The notes under the pieces are model-generated. The model did not search any database. It worked only from the letters and a program-made list of their open reading frames with translations, and had not been told where the DNA came from. Shown one piece after another: positions 1-7,169 of a DNA stretch of 31,020 nt. The position numbers were made by a program, and so were the translations under genes. The DNA lies in the IMG/VR virus record IMGVR_UViG_3300025087_000245, positions 1-31,020 of that record, one strand, 5' to 3'. The stretch's first letter is position 1. Each line of letters opens with the position of its first letter. This stretch comes from a virus.

Positions 1-9
1 AATAATTTA

Positions 10-711
10 ATGGAAGGGTTCAGATTAACAACTCCTACTAATACTAAAATATCTGTAACCGCTCCGCGGGGTTTTGAAGGTGGGGTAGAGAAGGAAGACC
101 TGATAATTCCCAGAGCCAAGCTATTACAGGCAATGTCTCCTGAAATGCAGGAAGGTGGGTTTACTGTCGGCGAGATTATAAATTCGCTAACTAAAGAGTA
201 TCTTGCTGAGGAGTTTATACCTATATTTATGTTCAAAAACTGGATAAGGTTTAATCCGCGATCGAAAACAGAGCCAAACTTTAATAGCGAATATGAGGCA
301 GGGGCTATAATATGGAAATCGAACGATCCGAGAGATCCTCTTGTGTTGTCGGAATCAAAATTCGGCGCGAAAGGAGAAAAACCGCTAGCCATAACGTTCA
401 TGAACTTCTTCAGTGTTTTTGCTGGTTCGCAAACTCCTGTGATTGTGTCGTTTTGTAAGTCATCGTATCATGCTGGTCAAGAGCTATTGTCTCTGGCAAG
501 ATTTAGTGGAGGCGATATGTTTTCAAAAAAATACAAGTTATCCTCTAAGGACGAAACAAAAGACGGTTCAGTTTATAAGGTTTATGGAGTAAAAGCAGCT
601 GGTAAAGTCACGGAAGAAGAGTACGCAAAATGCGAGAATTTGTGGAAAGAGTTTTCGTACAAAAGAATTGAAGTACACGATATAGAAGACTCAGAGAAAG
701 CGCCGTTCTAG
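10..711 (+). CDS. Conserved phage protein next to the replication module (function unknown)
   Basis: A 233-residue soluble protein with no signal peptide or membrane segment. An N-terminal stretch (IIPRAKLLQAMSPE, then INSLTKEYL and FIPIFMFKNWIRFNPR) matches my memory of a phage protein family commonly encoded just upstream of primase/helicase genes. The C-terminal half is rich in Lys and Tyr and ends with an acidic tail, as seen in some DNA-transaction proteins, but I cannot name a function. Only nine bases precede the ATG, so no ribosome site can be judged. The frame is open to the window edge, so the true start may lie upstream. A role in replication or recombination is inferred from position only. 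Confidence 0.75.
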   Translation: MEGFRLTTPTNTKISVTAPRGFEGGVEKEDLIIPRAKLLQAMSPEMQEGGFTVGEIINSLTKEYLAEEFIPIFMFKNWIRFNPRSKTEPNFNSEYEAGAIIWKSNDPRDPLVLSESKFGAKGEKPLAITFMNFFSVFAGSQTPVIVSFCKSSYHAGQELLSLARFSGGDMFSKKYKLSSKDETKDGSVYKVYGVKAAGKVTEEEYAKCENLWKEFSYKRIEVHDIEDSEKAPF

Positions 712-717
712 TTTAAT

Positions 718-781
718 TGCGGTTAAATGGCTAGGCAGGTTTCCCCAAGTCACTCGAAAACTGCCTGCTTAGCCTACCGCA
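718..781 (+). promoter_or_regulatory. Strong compound hairpin filling the gap before the primase gene
   Basis: An outer 6-bp stem (TGCGGT at 718-723 with ACCGCA at 776-781) encloses an 11-bp stem (GGCTAGGCAGG at 729-739 with CCTGCTTAGCC at 764-774, one G-U pair). The loop is about 24 bases. There is no following T-run, so it is not a standard terminator. It ends 9 bases before the ATG of the primase gene, which has no recognisable Shine-Dalgarno site. A translational control element, an RNA processing site or a replication-linked structure are all possible. The pairing is seen directly; the role is inferred. Confidence 0.55.
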
Positions 782-790
782 TTTACTAAT

Positions 791-2866
791 ATGATAAATT
801 TTGCGCTTAAATATATAGAAAGAGGGTGGTCTGTTTTTCCTTGCATTGAGAAAAAACCATTAACAACGCACGGATACAAAGACGCAACGTCTGATCCTGA
901 AGTAGCAAAACAGAAATTCTCAAACAATCCGAATATTGGTATAGCAACTGGCAAAGTATCTGATATATTTGTACTAGACGTTGACGTAAAAGACGGAAAA
1001 AACGGTGACGATGTGTTAGCTAAACTAGAATCTGAGAATGGTGACCTTCCAAACACAATCGAATCGTTGACGTGTTCTGGTGGTAGGCACATCTATTTTA
1101 AGTACCCTAAAACAAAAATTATCGGGTGTAAAACAGATATATTAAGAGGGCTAGACATTAGAGGTGATGGTGGGTATGTTATCGCTCCTCCTAGCGTCGC
1201 TAATGGAAAATCCTACGAGTGGGAAGTATCTCACCATCCTGACGAAACAACCATTGCAGACGCTCCTGACTGGTTGCTCGATTTAATCATCTCTCCTAGA
1301 CCACATATAGATTTGTCAAAAGAAAGTGAAAAAATAGTTAAAAATAGAAACGATACACTTATGCGTATTGGTATGAATTTGAGGAGGTTAGGTCTTGAAG
1401 CTAAAAATATAGAATCTGTTCTGCAGAATATTAACGACACAAGGTGCACACCTCCACTAAGCAAAAAAGAAGTGTCAACCATCTCTCAGAGCGTAGCAAA
1501 ATACGCTACTAAAGACATTAATTCTCCCTTAACAGAGATGTGGAATGCGGAATTATTTTTAGATCAGTATTCAGAAAATATAAGGTATTGTCCTCTATTA
1601 GGTGGCTGGTTCGTTTGGGATGGAAGAAGATGGGGACAAGACGACACCATGCAAATAGAGAAGTTTTCAAAAACTGTTATTAAACAAATGATCGAGATAG
1701 GTAGAAATAGTGATAACAAGACATTAATTAAACACGCTATAAAATCTCAAAGGGCGCACGATATGAAAGCAATGCTTGATATTGCAAAATCCGATGTTGC
1801 TATATCGCCAACCAGTTTTGATACTGATTCTATGCTTTTAAATTTTAAGAATGGAACGTTCGATTTGGAATCAGGAGTGTTAAGCGCGCATGATAGAGAT
1901 AAAAATATCACAAAACTAATAGAGCAGGATTACGATGCTGCGGCGCAATGCCCTGTGTGGAATAACTTTTTAGATACAGTATTTAGTGGAGACAAAGAAC
2001 TGATTAGCTATATGCAAAGAGTAATAGGGTACTCTCTTACTGGTGAAGTTAGCGAGCAGTGCATATTTATATTGTATGGGTTTGGAATGAACGGAAAATC
2101 AACTTTTTTGAAACATATTTATAGGATTCTTGGGGACTATGCTATAAATACACCATCAACTACGCTGATGGAAAAGTTTAACGAAGGTATTCCCAACGAT
2201 TTAGCAAGGTTAAAAGGCACAAGATTTGTGACTAGCTCAGAAACAGGTAAAGGAAGAAAGTTAGCTGAATCTAAAATCAAACAAATGACAGGCGACGATC
2301 CTATTTCAGCTAGATTCTTACACAAAGAATATTTTGATTTTATGCCTACATTTAAGATTTTCTTATCAACGAACTATAAACCTCACATTTCTGGAACAGA
2401 TACTGGAATATGGCGTAGAATTAGAACTATACCATTCGAAAAGGTAATTACGGAACAAGAACGGGATATTAGTTTAGACTCAAAAATAACAGCAGAATAT
2501 GCGGGCATAATTAATTGGGCTATTGAAGGGTTTAAAAAATGGAAAGAAGGTGGATTAAAAACTGCTTCCAAGATTTTGGATAAAACAAAAGAGTACAAAG
2601 AAGATTCTGACGTTATAGGGATATTCCTAGATGAAAAATGTGTAAAAGGAGAAGGATTAATTTTATCAACTAGCGAAACGTTAAGGAGTATCCAAGAATG
2701 GTCAAAAGAAAATGGAATAACTTCGGTTAAGAGGCACGAATTTTTAGAGTACATGAACCGTATGGGATACGAAAAAGTAAGAAGTGGTGAAGATGGCAGA
2801 ATTTATTTTAAAGGGATAGGCCTTAAAAAAACTGATTTAGTATCGGATTACGAATCGCCATTTTAA
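791..2866 (+). CDS. Primase-polymerase / SF3 helicase fusion (phage P4/D5-type replication protein)
   Basis: Predicted cytoplasmic replication protein of 691 residues that would prime and unwind DNA at the fork. Residues 1 to about 160 form a bifunctional primase-polymerase (AEP) domain: GWSVFP at 12-17, the metal-binding DVD at 63-65, SGGRHIYF at 96-103 and the LDIRGDGGYVIAPPS signature at 121-135. A D5_N/P4-type linker follows. The C-terminal part is a superfamily 3 helicase with Walker A GFGMNGKST at about 430-438, a following TRFVTSSE strand, the FKIFLSTNYKP sensor region and GIWRRIRTIPF, which probably carries the arginine finger. The architecture and length are typical for phages and plasmids. 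The ATG at 791 fits the usual family start although no Shine-Dalgarno site precedes it; the hairpin at 718-781 lies directly upstream. Confidence 0.93.
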   Translation: MINFALKYIERGWSVFPCIEKKPLTTHGYKDATSDPEVAKQKFSNNPNIGIATGKVSDIFVLDVDVKDGKNGDDVLAKLESENGDLPNTIESLTCSGGRHIYFKYPKTKIIGCKTDILRGLDIRGDGGYVIAPPSVANGKSYEWEVSHHPDETTIADAPDWLLDLIISPRPHIDLSKESEKIVKNRNDTLMRIGMNLRRLGLEAKNIESVLQNINDTRCTPPLSKKEVSTISQSVAKYATKDINSPLTEMWNAELFLDQYSENIRYCPLLGGWFVWDGRRWGQDDTMQIEKFSKTVIKQMIEIGRNSDNKTLIKHAIKSQRAHDMKAMLDIAKSDVAISPTSFDTDSMLLNFKNGTFDLESGVLSAHDRDKNITKLIEQDYDAAAQCPVWNNFLDTVFSGDKELISYMQRVIGYSLTGEVSEQCIFILYGFGMNGKSTFLKHIYRILGDYAINTPSTTLMEKFNEGIPNDLARLKGTRFVTSSETGKGRKLAESKIKQMTGDDPISARFLHKEYFDFMPTFKIFLSTNYKPHISGTDTGIWRRIRTIPFEKVITEQERDISLDSKITAEYAGIINWAIEGFKKWKEGGLKTASKILDKTKEYKEDSDVIGIFLDEKCVKGEGLILSTSETLRSIQEWSKENGITSVKRHEFLEYMNRMGYEKVRSGEDGRIYFKGIGLKKTDLVSDYESPF

Positions 2867-2886
2867 TTTTATATAAGGGGGGTATC

Positions 2887-3096
2887 ATGGACACTATTAA
2901 TGACAGAATAGAAGACTATCTAGGATTAACGGAAGAATCGTTTTTACTATGGGTATTATTTACTGGAAAAAGTGATATGCCAGACTGGCTCCTAAGAACT
3001 TGTATTGCGCTGAATGACAGAAATGTATTAGATCCGCTGAAAGAAATGTTTTGGGATGAATATGTAGAAGAAATGGTGTTATATGGTAGAACATAA
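2887..3096 (+). CDS. Small hypothetical protein
   Basis: A 69-residue acidic protein, unrecognised, with Trp-rich hydrophobic patches (ESFLLWVLF, MPDWLLRTC) but no clear membrane span. A strong ribosome site (AAGGGGGG) sits just upstream of the ATG, 20 bases after the primase stop, so it is probably co-transcribed with it. No function can be assigned. Confidence 0.7.
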   Translation: MDTINDRIEDYLGLTEESFLLWVLFTGKSDMPDWLLRTCIALNDRNVLDPLKEMFWDEYVEEMVLYGRT

Positions 3097-3120
3097 ATCG
3101 TAATGTATAAAATATAAACC

Positions 3121-3149
3121 ATACATTTGATGTGAAAAAAGGAGAATTT
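3121..3149 (+). promoter_or_regulatory. Upstream leader with shared ATTTGATGTG motif (copy 1)
   Basis: ACATTTGATGTG followed by an A-rich stretch and AAGGAG leads into the gene at 3150. Nearly the same motif occurs before the gene at 3563. It could be an early promoter element or a conserved leader; there is no proof of promoter activity. Confidence 0.25.
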
Positions 3150-3503
3150 ATGATTAAAACTTATAAGGGACTAGAGTACACTATTTTTAATAACTTAGGA
3201 ACCTATTGTGGTTATGTAAAATTACCAGATAATCATCCGTACATTAAACTTATTCACTTAAAAAAAGATTATACTATGAATTTTGAAGTTGGATATGACG
3301 ACATGGACATTGAATGTCATGGAGGATTGACCTTTTCAAGGATAATTAAAGTCAACAACGAATATCTGCAAGGATTTAGTAGAGGCGCATGGATTGGATG
3401 GGATTATGGTCATTTTAGTGATAAAAATAAAGGTTTTACAGAAGAAAAAGTTGAACAAGAATGTAAAAATGTTATAGAGCAAGTTTTACTAAAACAGATA
3501 TAG
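3150..3503 (+). CDS. Conserved small phage protein (HGGLTF / GWDYGH motif)
   Basis: A 117-residue protein whose layout (CGYVKLPDNHPY near the N-terminus, CHGGLTFS in the middle, WIGWDYGHFSD near the C-terminus) matches a small phage family of unknown function that I recognise by its HGGLT and GxDxxH pattern. I chose the ATG at 3150 because AAGGAG lies at the right distance; an in-frame GTG at 3132 would overlap the ribosome site. It is soluble, with no signal peptide. The conserved His and Asp could bind metal, but that is speculation. Confidence 0.8.
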   Translation: MIKTYKGLEYTIFNNLGTYCGYVKLPDNHPYIKLIHLKKDYTMNFEVGYDDMDIECHGGLTFSRIIKVNNEYLQGFSRGAWIGWDYGHFSDKNKGFTEEKVEQECKNVIEQVLLKQI

Positions 3504-3522
3504 GTAGTTAAAATAAAAAAAT

Positions 3523-3562
3523 TATATTTGATGTGCTCGAAAGCGATAAAAGGAGAATCCAA
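3523..3562 (+). promoter_or_regulatory. Upstream leader with shared ATTTGATGTG motif (copy 2)
   Basis: ATATTTGATGTG followed by a short spacer and AAAAGGAGAATCC before the gene at 3563. It shares the ATTTGATGTG core with the leader at 3121-3149, suggesting a repeated regulatory element. Confidence 0.25.
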
Positions 3563-3688
3563 ATGAAACCAGAACGTAAAATAAACAAAGAGTTCGTAGA
3601 CGAAATTAGGTATTTAAGGACACGGTATCCTAACGAAGATTACGAATACAAAGAAAATGACGAAGAAACAAAAGAGCTGGAATTTTAG
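3563..3688 (+). CDS. Small highly charged hypothetical protein
   Basis: A 41-residue ORF starting MKPERKINKEFVDEIRYL, with a strongly acidic second half (many Glu and Asp). A good Shine-Dalgarno sequence (AAAAGGAG) lies 7-8 bases upstream. It is probably helical and soluble. No family is recognised; the ribosome site and coding-like composition support it as real. Confidence 0.6.
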   Translation: MKPERKINKEFVDEIRYLRTRYPNEDYEYKENDEETKELEF

Positions 3689-3731
3689 ATCATGAACAAA
3701 TTGAAAATTAAACAAAATGGGAGGTAGAAAA

Positions 3732-4055
3732 ATGAACTTTTACAGGCACGGCGATGTAAACTTATTTGAGGTAGATGAGATATTTGGCGAGATTGTTAAA
3801 CATGATGGAAAATATATTTTAGCGAGAGGAGAGGCTACGGGGAGCGTGCACGAACTGTCCGTAGAAAAAATAGCCAACCTGCTCATAAAAAAAGATAAAA
3901 ACGGGTATATGCAGTTCGAACTTTTAGAGGATGGAAAACTTATACATACTCATGACCATGAAATATTGACTATAAAAATTGGAAAATACGTCCAAATTCC
4001 AGAGAGAGAATTAGATCATTTCTCAAATTCCGTTGCTAGGAATGTGGTGGACTGA
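3732..4055 (+). CDS. Conserved small phage protein (RHGDV family)
   Basis: A 107-residue protein with the family pattern FYRHGDV at the start, HDGKYILARGEATGSVHEL in the middle, HTHDHEILTI and a closing IPERELDH. Such proteins (R-H-G-D, E-x-T-G-H, H-x-H/E) are common in phages and often precede DUF6745-like genes, as here. The conserved His and Asp residues suggest a small cupin-like or metal-binding beta fold, but the function is unknown. The ATG at 3732 has GGGAGG at good spacing; the ATG at 3717 has none. The stop lies directly before the next ATG, so the two genes are probably co-translated. Confidence 0.82.
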   Translation: MNFYRHGDVNLFEVDEIFGEIVKHDGKYILARGEATGSVHELSVEKIANLLIKKDKNGYMQFELLEDGKLIHTHDHEILTIKIGKYVQIPERELDHFSNSVARNVVD

Positions 4056-4056
4056 A

Positions 4057-5583
4057 ATGAGAATAACTAGAACTCCAATAAAAGCAACAGGAGGAATTAC
4101 TCTAGATGAAAAATCCAGAATGGAAGAGATAACTAAAAAATGGATCAAAATAGCTTTCAGAACAGATCCTATAAACAAAGAAAAAATAACCGATGCTATT
4201 TATCGGTTATACGAATCCGCAGGATTAAAATGTCCAAGAGTTGTAATAGTGCCAAGTCCTTTTATTGGTAAATTGGCAAGCGGCATAGCAGCTGCGGTGT
4301 GGTATATTAGAAAAAATGGTGCCACCCACGATTCCACATACGCTGCCACCCGCGCTGCCACACGCGCTGCCACAGACGATGCCACAGACGCTGCCACATC
4401 CGCTGCCACAGACGCTGCCACATACGCTGCCACATCCGCTGCCACACGCGCTGCCACATACGCTGCCACAGACGCTGCCACAGACGCTGCCACAGACGCT
4501 GCCACACGCGATGCCACACGCGATGCCACCCGCGCTGCCACCCGCGCTGCCACATACGCTGCCACATACGCTGCCACATACGCTGCCACACGCGCTGCCA
4601 CATACGCTGCCACAGACGATGCCACAGACGCTGCCACATACGCTGCCACAGACGCTGCCACAGACGATGCCACATCCGCTGCCACACGCGATGCCACATA
4701 CGCTGCCACAGACGCTGCCACAGACGCTGCCACATCCGCTGCCACAGACGCTGCCACATACGCTGCCACATCCGCTGCCACAGACGCTGATGTTAAAAAA
4801 AATTGGCTAAATTATTTAATAAAATTTTTTACACCAAATGAAGTAGATTTTACGATTAAATGTATCTCATCATCATGGAAGCTGTACCAAGGAGGAAATA
4901 TGTGGGCATATTTTATGCCATATGCGGAAGCAATGAGAGATGTTATCGGACTTACAGGACTGGATTGTTGGAAAAAATATCAAAGCTGGGAAGACTCTAG
5001 TAGAGAAGGAGGGTTTAGATTCATGCACAAAAAGTTTTGCATTGTTTCGGATTTTCCTGAAAAATTAACTATTGACGACAAAAACAGACCACACAACGAG
5101 CACGGGCCATCTCATAGGTGGAGAGACGGTTTTGAAATTTATTCCATTCATGGAGTGCTATTCCCAAAAAATCTATATCTGAAAATAATTTCTAGGGAAA
5201 TGGGAATGGCTGATATTTTAAAAATAGCTGATATAGATCAGAGAGTTCAGGCAATGAAATTTGCTAAAAACGGAGTAAGGGATTTTTATAAATCCGAAAA
5301 CGGAAAAATGATTGATATGTTTTACAAAAAAGATAAAAACGAACGAGAGATAAGATATGAACTTTGGGAGATTCCTTCTGGTAAAACTTTTAATAAAGCA
5401 GTTCACTTTATGGTTTATGAGTGCCCCTCAGCTAAATTACATGGAGAACAAAGGGAATACGCGAAAGGTGTGCCTCCGTTTAGAACAGTCGCGGAATGTA
5501 TGGCGTGGGGGATGTCGGATGATGTCCATACTCTAACTCCAGAAGAGTGGAAAAAGTTAGTTCCACTTGAACACGAATCGTAA
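4057..5583 (+). CDS. DUF6745-like protein with a 39-copy AATx tetrapeptide array
   Basis: About 508 residues in three parts. The N-terminal ~88 residues (MEEITKKWIKIAFRTDP, then AIYRLYESAGLKCPR and a PSPF turn) match a helical module seen in phages and actinobacteria (E-I-x-x-K-W-x-x-I, A-Y-x-x-A-G-L-x-x-P). Residues 89-244 are exactly 39 tandem tetrapeptides of the form A-T-x-A, where x is Asp, Tyr, Arg, Ser or once His. The C-terminal part carries the DUF6745-like sequence (NEHGPSHRWRDGFEIYSIHG, and later TVAECMAWGMSDD and TPEEWKKLVP). The function is unknown; an inert or adhesive scaffold is possible. The start at 4057 directly follows the upstream stop; TTG 4033 or ATG 4042 are alternatives. 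Confidence 0.85.
   Translation: MRITRTPIKATGGITLDEKSRMEEITKKWIKIAFRTDPINKEKITDAIYRLYESAGLKCPRVVIVPSPFIGKLASGIAAAVWYIRKNGATHDSTYAATRAATRAATDDATDAATSAATDAATYAATSAATRAATYAATDAATDAATDAATRDATRDATRAATRAATYAATYAATYAATRAATYAATDDATDAATYAATDAATDDATSAATRDATYAATDAATDAATSAATDAATYAATSAATDADVKKNWLNYLIKFFTPNEVDFTIKCISSSWKLYQGGNMWAYFMPYAEAMRDVIGLTGLDCWKKYQSWEDSSREGGFRFMHKKFCIVSDFPEKLTIDDKNRPHNEHGPSHRWRDGFEIYSIHGVLFPKNLYLKIISREMGMADILKIADIDQRVQAMKFAKNGVRDFYKSENGKMIDMFYKKDKNEREIRYELWEIPSGKTFNKAVHFMVYECPSAKLHGEQREYAKGVPPFRTVAECMAWGMSDDVHTLTPEEWKKLVPLEHES
4321..4788 (+). repeat. Exact 39 x 12-bp coding minisatellite
   Basis: 468 bases made of 39 units of GCC-ACA/C-NNC-GCT/GAT with no insertion or deletion. The third codon of each unit is GAC (14), TAC (10), CGC (9), TCC (5) or CAC (1); the fourth is mostly GCT with occasional GAT. 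The array is far more GC-rich than its surroundings. Because the unit is a multiple of three, copy-number change keeps the frame. The repeat has no stop in several frames on both strands, which creates long spurious ORFs. Confidence 0.97.
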
Positions 5584-5638
5584 TTGCCATGATGAAACTT
5601 TTAATAGTGACAAATGATATGGAGTCAGAGGAGATTAA

Positions 5639-5846
5639 GTGAAAGAGATTAAAGAAATGAGGCAATAACCGAAACATATCTGATTATGATGACGAGAGCG
5701 GTCTAGTAGAAGAACTTGAGGATGCTGTTTTAGCTGTGATAGAGCGAATTAATCGCGATGAGGATATACGCTGCTCTCAGCTGACAAGGCGGCACGATTC
5801 ATCAAGTGGTGGAGGAGATCAAAAGACTAAAAATTGGAGGCACAGA
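5639..5846 (+). pseudogene. Possible frameshifted small gene in the 5584-5846 gap
   Basis: A GTG at 5639 sits behind a good ribosome site (AGAGGAG, about 5 bases away) but its frame stops after nine codons (MKEIKEMRQ). One base away, another frame continues with coding-like sequence (ISDYDDESGLVEELEDAVLA, then VIERINRDED) and runs without a stop into the phosphatase gene at 5847. A single-base indel near 5657-5664 would join them. The segment after about 5770 looks like non-coding translation. Otherwise the gap holds only a 17-codon ORF at 5589 without a ribosome site. Confidence 0.3.
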
Positions 5847-6281
5847 ATGAAGCAAGCAATAATCGTTGATCTTGATGGCACATTAGCCAACTGCGATCAT
5901 CGTAGGCATTTTGTTGAGCAAAAGCCAAAAGATTGGAATAAATTCTACGCAGGAATTGAAAAAGATACTGTTAACAAATGGTGTAAAACTCTTCTCCAAA
6001 AATTCCATGACACTTTTATTATTATCGTTTCTGGTAGGCCAGATAATTACAGAGACATAACTCTGAATTGGCTTGAAGCTCAATCCATTTTCTATGATAA
6101 GATTTTTATGAGGAAATCAGGAGATTACAGGACGGATTATATTGTGAAAAAAGAGTTATATGAAGAACATATCAAAGGTGAATATGAGGTTATTATTGTA
6201 ATAGATGACCGCAAACAAGTCGTTAATATGTGGCGCAAAGAGGGTCTTGTCTGTCTTCAATGCGCCGAGGGAGAGTATTGA
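5847..6281 (+). CDS. HAD-superfamily phosphatase resembling polynucleotide kinase 3'-phosphatase domain
   Basis: A 144-residue soluble enzyme. HAD motif I is DLDGTLANCDHR near residue 10 (nucleophile and acid/base Asp), motif II is IIIVSGRPDNYRD, and motif III is the late VIDDRKQVVNMWR. The segment MRKSGDYRTDYIVKKELYE and the C-terminal DDRxxVVxMWR pattern resemble the phosphatase half of T4-type polynucleotide kinase, which removes 3'-phosphates from nucleic acid ends. No kinase domain is present. It could help heal nicked RNA or DNA, or act as a nucleotidase. The ATG at 5847 has GGAGG eight bases upstream; a longer in-frame GTG start at 5736 gives sequence that does not look coding. Confidence 0.85.
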   Translation: MKQAIIVDLDGTLANCDHRRHFVEQKPKDWNKFYAGIEKDTVNKWCKTLLQKFHDTFIIIVSGRPDNYRDITLNWLEAQSIFYDKIFMRKSGDYRTDYIVKKELYEEHIKGEYEVIIVIDDRKQVVNMWRKEGLVCLQCAEGEY

Positions 6282-6341
6282 AAAGAGTAGTTCCATGCTT
6301 ATTGAAAGATCAAAATCTGCTTCAGTGAAGGAGAAATCGAA

Positions 6342-6539
6342 ATGAAGCTAATGTGGCTACTGTTAATATCTGTATTTCTAAGTTCTTGTTGCAGCGGTAA
6401 ACACGGAATTACAAATAAACATATAGTCGATGAAACTAAATATTGTGAGAGTAATGGACTAGATGCGCGTTTGATACATTGTGAGTTTTGTGGAGATATA
6501 GTTTCTGTTGAATGTCTTCCAAAGGAGAATCATAAATGA
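6342..6539 (+). CDS. Small predicted lipoprotein
   Basis: A 65-residue protein with a signal peptide ending in a lipobox (LLISVFLSSC, lipidated Cys about residue 16). The mature part contains four more Cys residues, including a CEFCG pair, suggesting a small disulfide or metal knuckle. GGAG precedes the ATG. Its stop overlaps the next ATG (ATGA). It is likely envelope-anchored in a Gram-negative-type cell; superinfection exclusion is a common role for phage lipoproteins but is not shown here. Confidence 0.7.
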   Translation: MKLMWLLLISVFLSSCCSGKHGITNKHIVDETKYCESNGLDARLIHCEFCGDIVSVECLPKENHK

Positions 6540-6655
6540 AAACAATCGCAATACTGTTAATAGTAGGCGCAATGTTTGTTCTTTCGGAAGTAAGCGTTCT
6601 TATCCGCTCTGCTTTTAGGAAATATTCGGCAGATAAAAAGGAGAAAACTAAATGA
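6536..6655 (+). CDS. Small single-pass membrane protein
   Basis: A 39-residue ORF overlapping the previous stop and the next start by ATGA on both sides. It starts MKTIAILLIVGAMFVLSEV, one hydrophobic membrane helix, followed by a basic tail. Its ribosome site (AAAGGAG) lies in the end of the upstream gene. Translational coupling with two lipoprotein genes suggests an envelope micro-operon. No family is recognised. Confidence 0.65.
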   Translation: MKTIAILLIVGAMFVLSEVSVLIRSAFRKYSADKKEKTK

Positions 6656-7002
6656 AAACACTACTCACCGTAGTCATGTTGTTAACTGGGTGTTCACAAA
6701 TTATGGCAGAGGATAGACCAGAGACAATGAGTAAAAAAGAATATGACGGACGCCTAGAGAATAGAAAACGATTGGAAGATAATAGGGATAGGTATCTTGG
6801 AATTATATCCACCAGAACCGCGATCTACATCATTTACGATTGGAAAGAGTTTTGTGAGAAGTATGGGCATAATTTTTGCGACACTTCGGAATATAATAAA
6901 AAAAAAGAAAAGCATCTTCGTAGATGTATTCATTGCAAGGCATGGAAAATGTGGACAACAATTCCAAAAAAAGAAATGGAAGAAATCTGGTGGGAGGAAT
7001 GA
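6652..7002 (+). CDS. Predicted lipoprotein with Cys/His-rich domain
   Basis: A 116-residue protein with a short lipoprotein-like signal peptide (MKTLLTVVMLLTGCSQ, lipobox LTGC). The C-terminal half holds FCEKYGHNFC and HLRRCIHCKAWK, a pattern like the small zinc-knuckle domains found in phage proteins (C-x-x-x-G-H ... C-x-x-C). The combination of export and a zinc-knuckle domain is odd: either the domain works in the periplasm or the hydrophobic start has another role. The start overlaps the upstream stop, with AAGGAG upstream. Function unknown. Confidence 0.65.
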   Translation: MKTLLTVVMLLTGCSQIMAEDRPETMSKKEYDGRLENRKRLEDNRDRYLGIISTRTAIYIIYDWKEFCEKYGHNFCDTSEYNKKKEKHLRRCIHCKAWKMWTTIPKKEMEEIWWEE

Positions 7003-7169
7003 TATTTGGAGTTAGTTTGGCTATGAAAATCTGTAAGTGGGAACATGAAGAGATCGTATATCTTTGCAAAAGTTGCCCGATATGCGAAGCTAATATAGAG
7101 TTGGTGAAATTGCAGAAAACTATTTTTGAATTGATGAATATAAATGGGAGGAATCGTATAAATGGATAA
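6999..7169 (+). CDS. Small Cys-rich (zinc-ribbon-like) protein
   Basis: A 56-residue ORF starting at the ATG that overlaps the upstream TGA, with a strong GGGAGG site. Four cysteines in CKWEHE...YLCKSCPIC could bind zinc. It overlaps the next gene start by 8 bases. An in-frame ATG at 6924 lies inside the upstream gene and is less likely to be used. No family is recognised. Confidence 0.6.
   Translation: MIFGVSLAMKICKWEHEEIVYLCKSCPICEANIELVKLQKTIFELMNINGRNRING

Noticed and set aside
718-781. A second tRNA
   Set aside because: The acceptor-like outer stem and one long hairpin form, but no anticodon or T arm can be drawn in 64 bases.
4321-4788. CRISPR-like array or diversity-generating retroelement target
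   Set aside because: Units are contiguous without spacers. Variation is not limited to adenine-derived positions, and no reverse transcriptase or template repeat is seen in the window.
4200-4810. Long ORFs on both strands across the minisatellite (Trp/Gln-rich, Val/Ala-rich and Pro/Leu-rich)
   Set aside because: They are frame shadows of a stop-free 12-bp repeat; they lack ribosome sites and family-like sequence outside the array, while the + frame joins recognisable domains on both sides.
6797-7015. Overlapping 72-residue ORF in another frame of the lipoprotein gene
   Set aside because: It has no ribosome site and lies almost wholly within a gene with a better start and composition.
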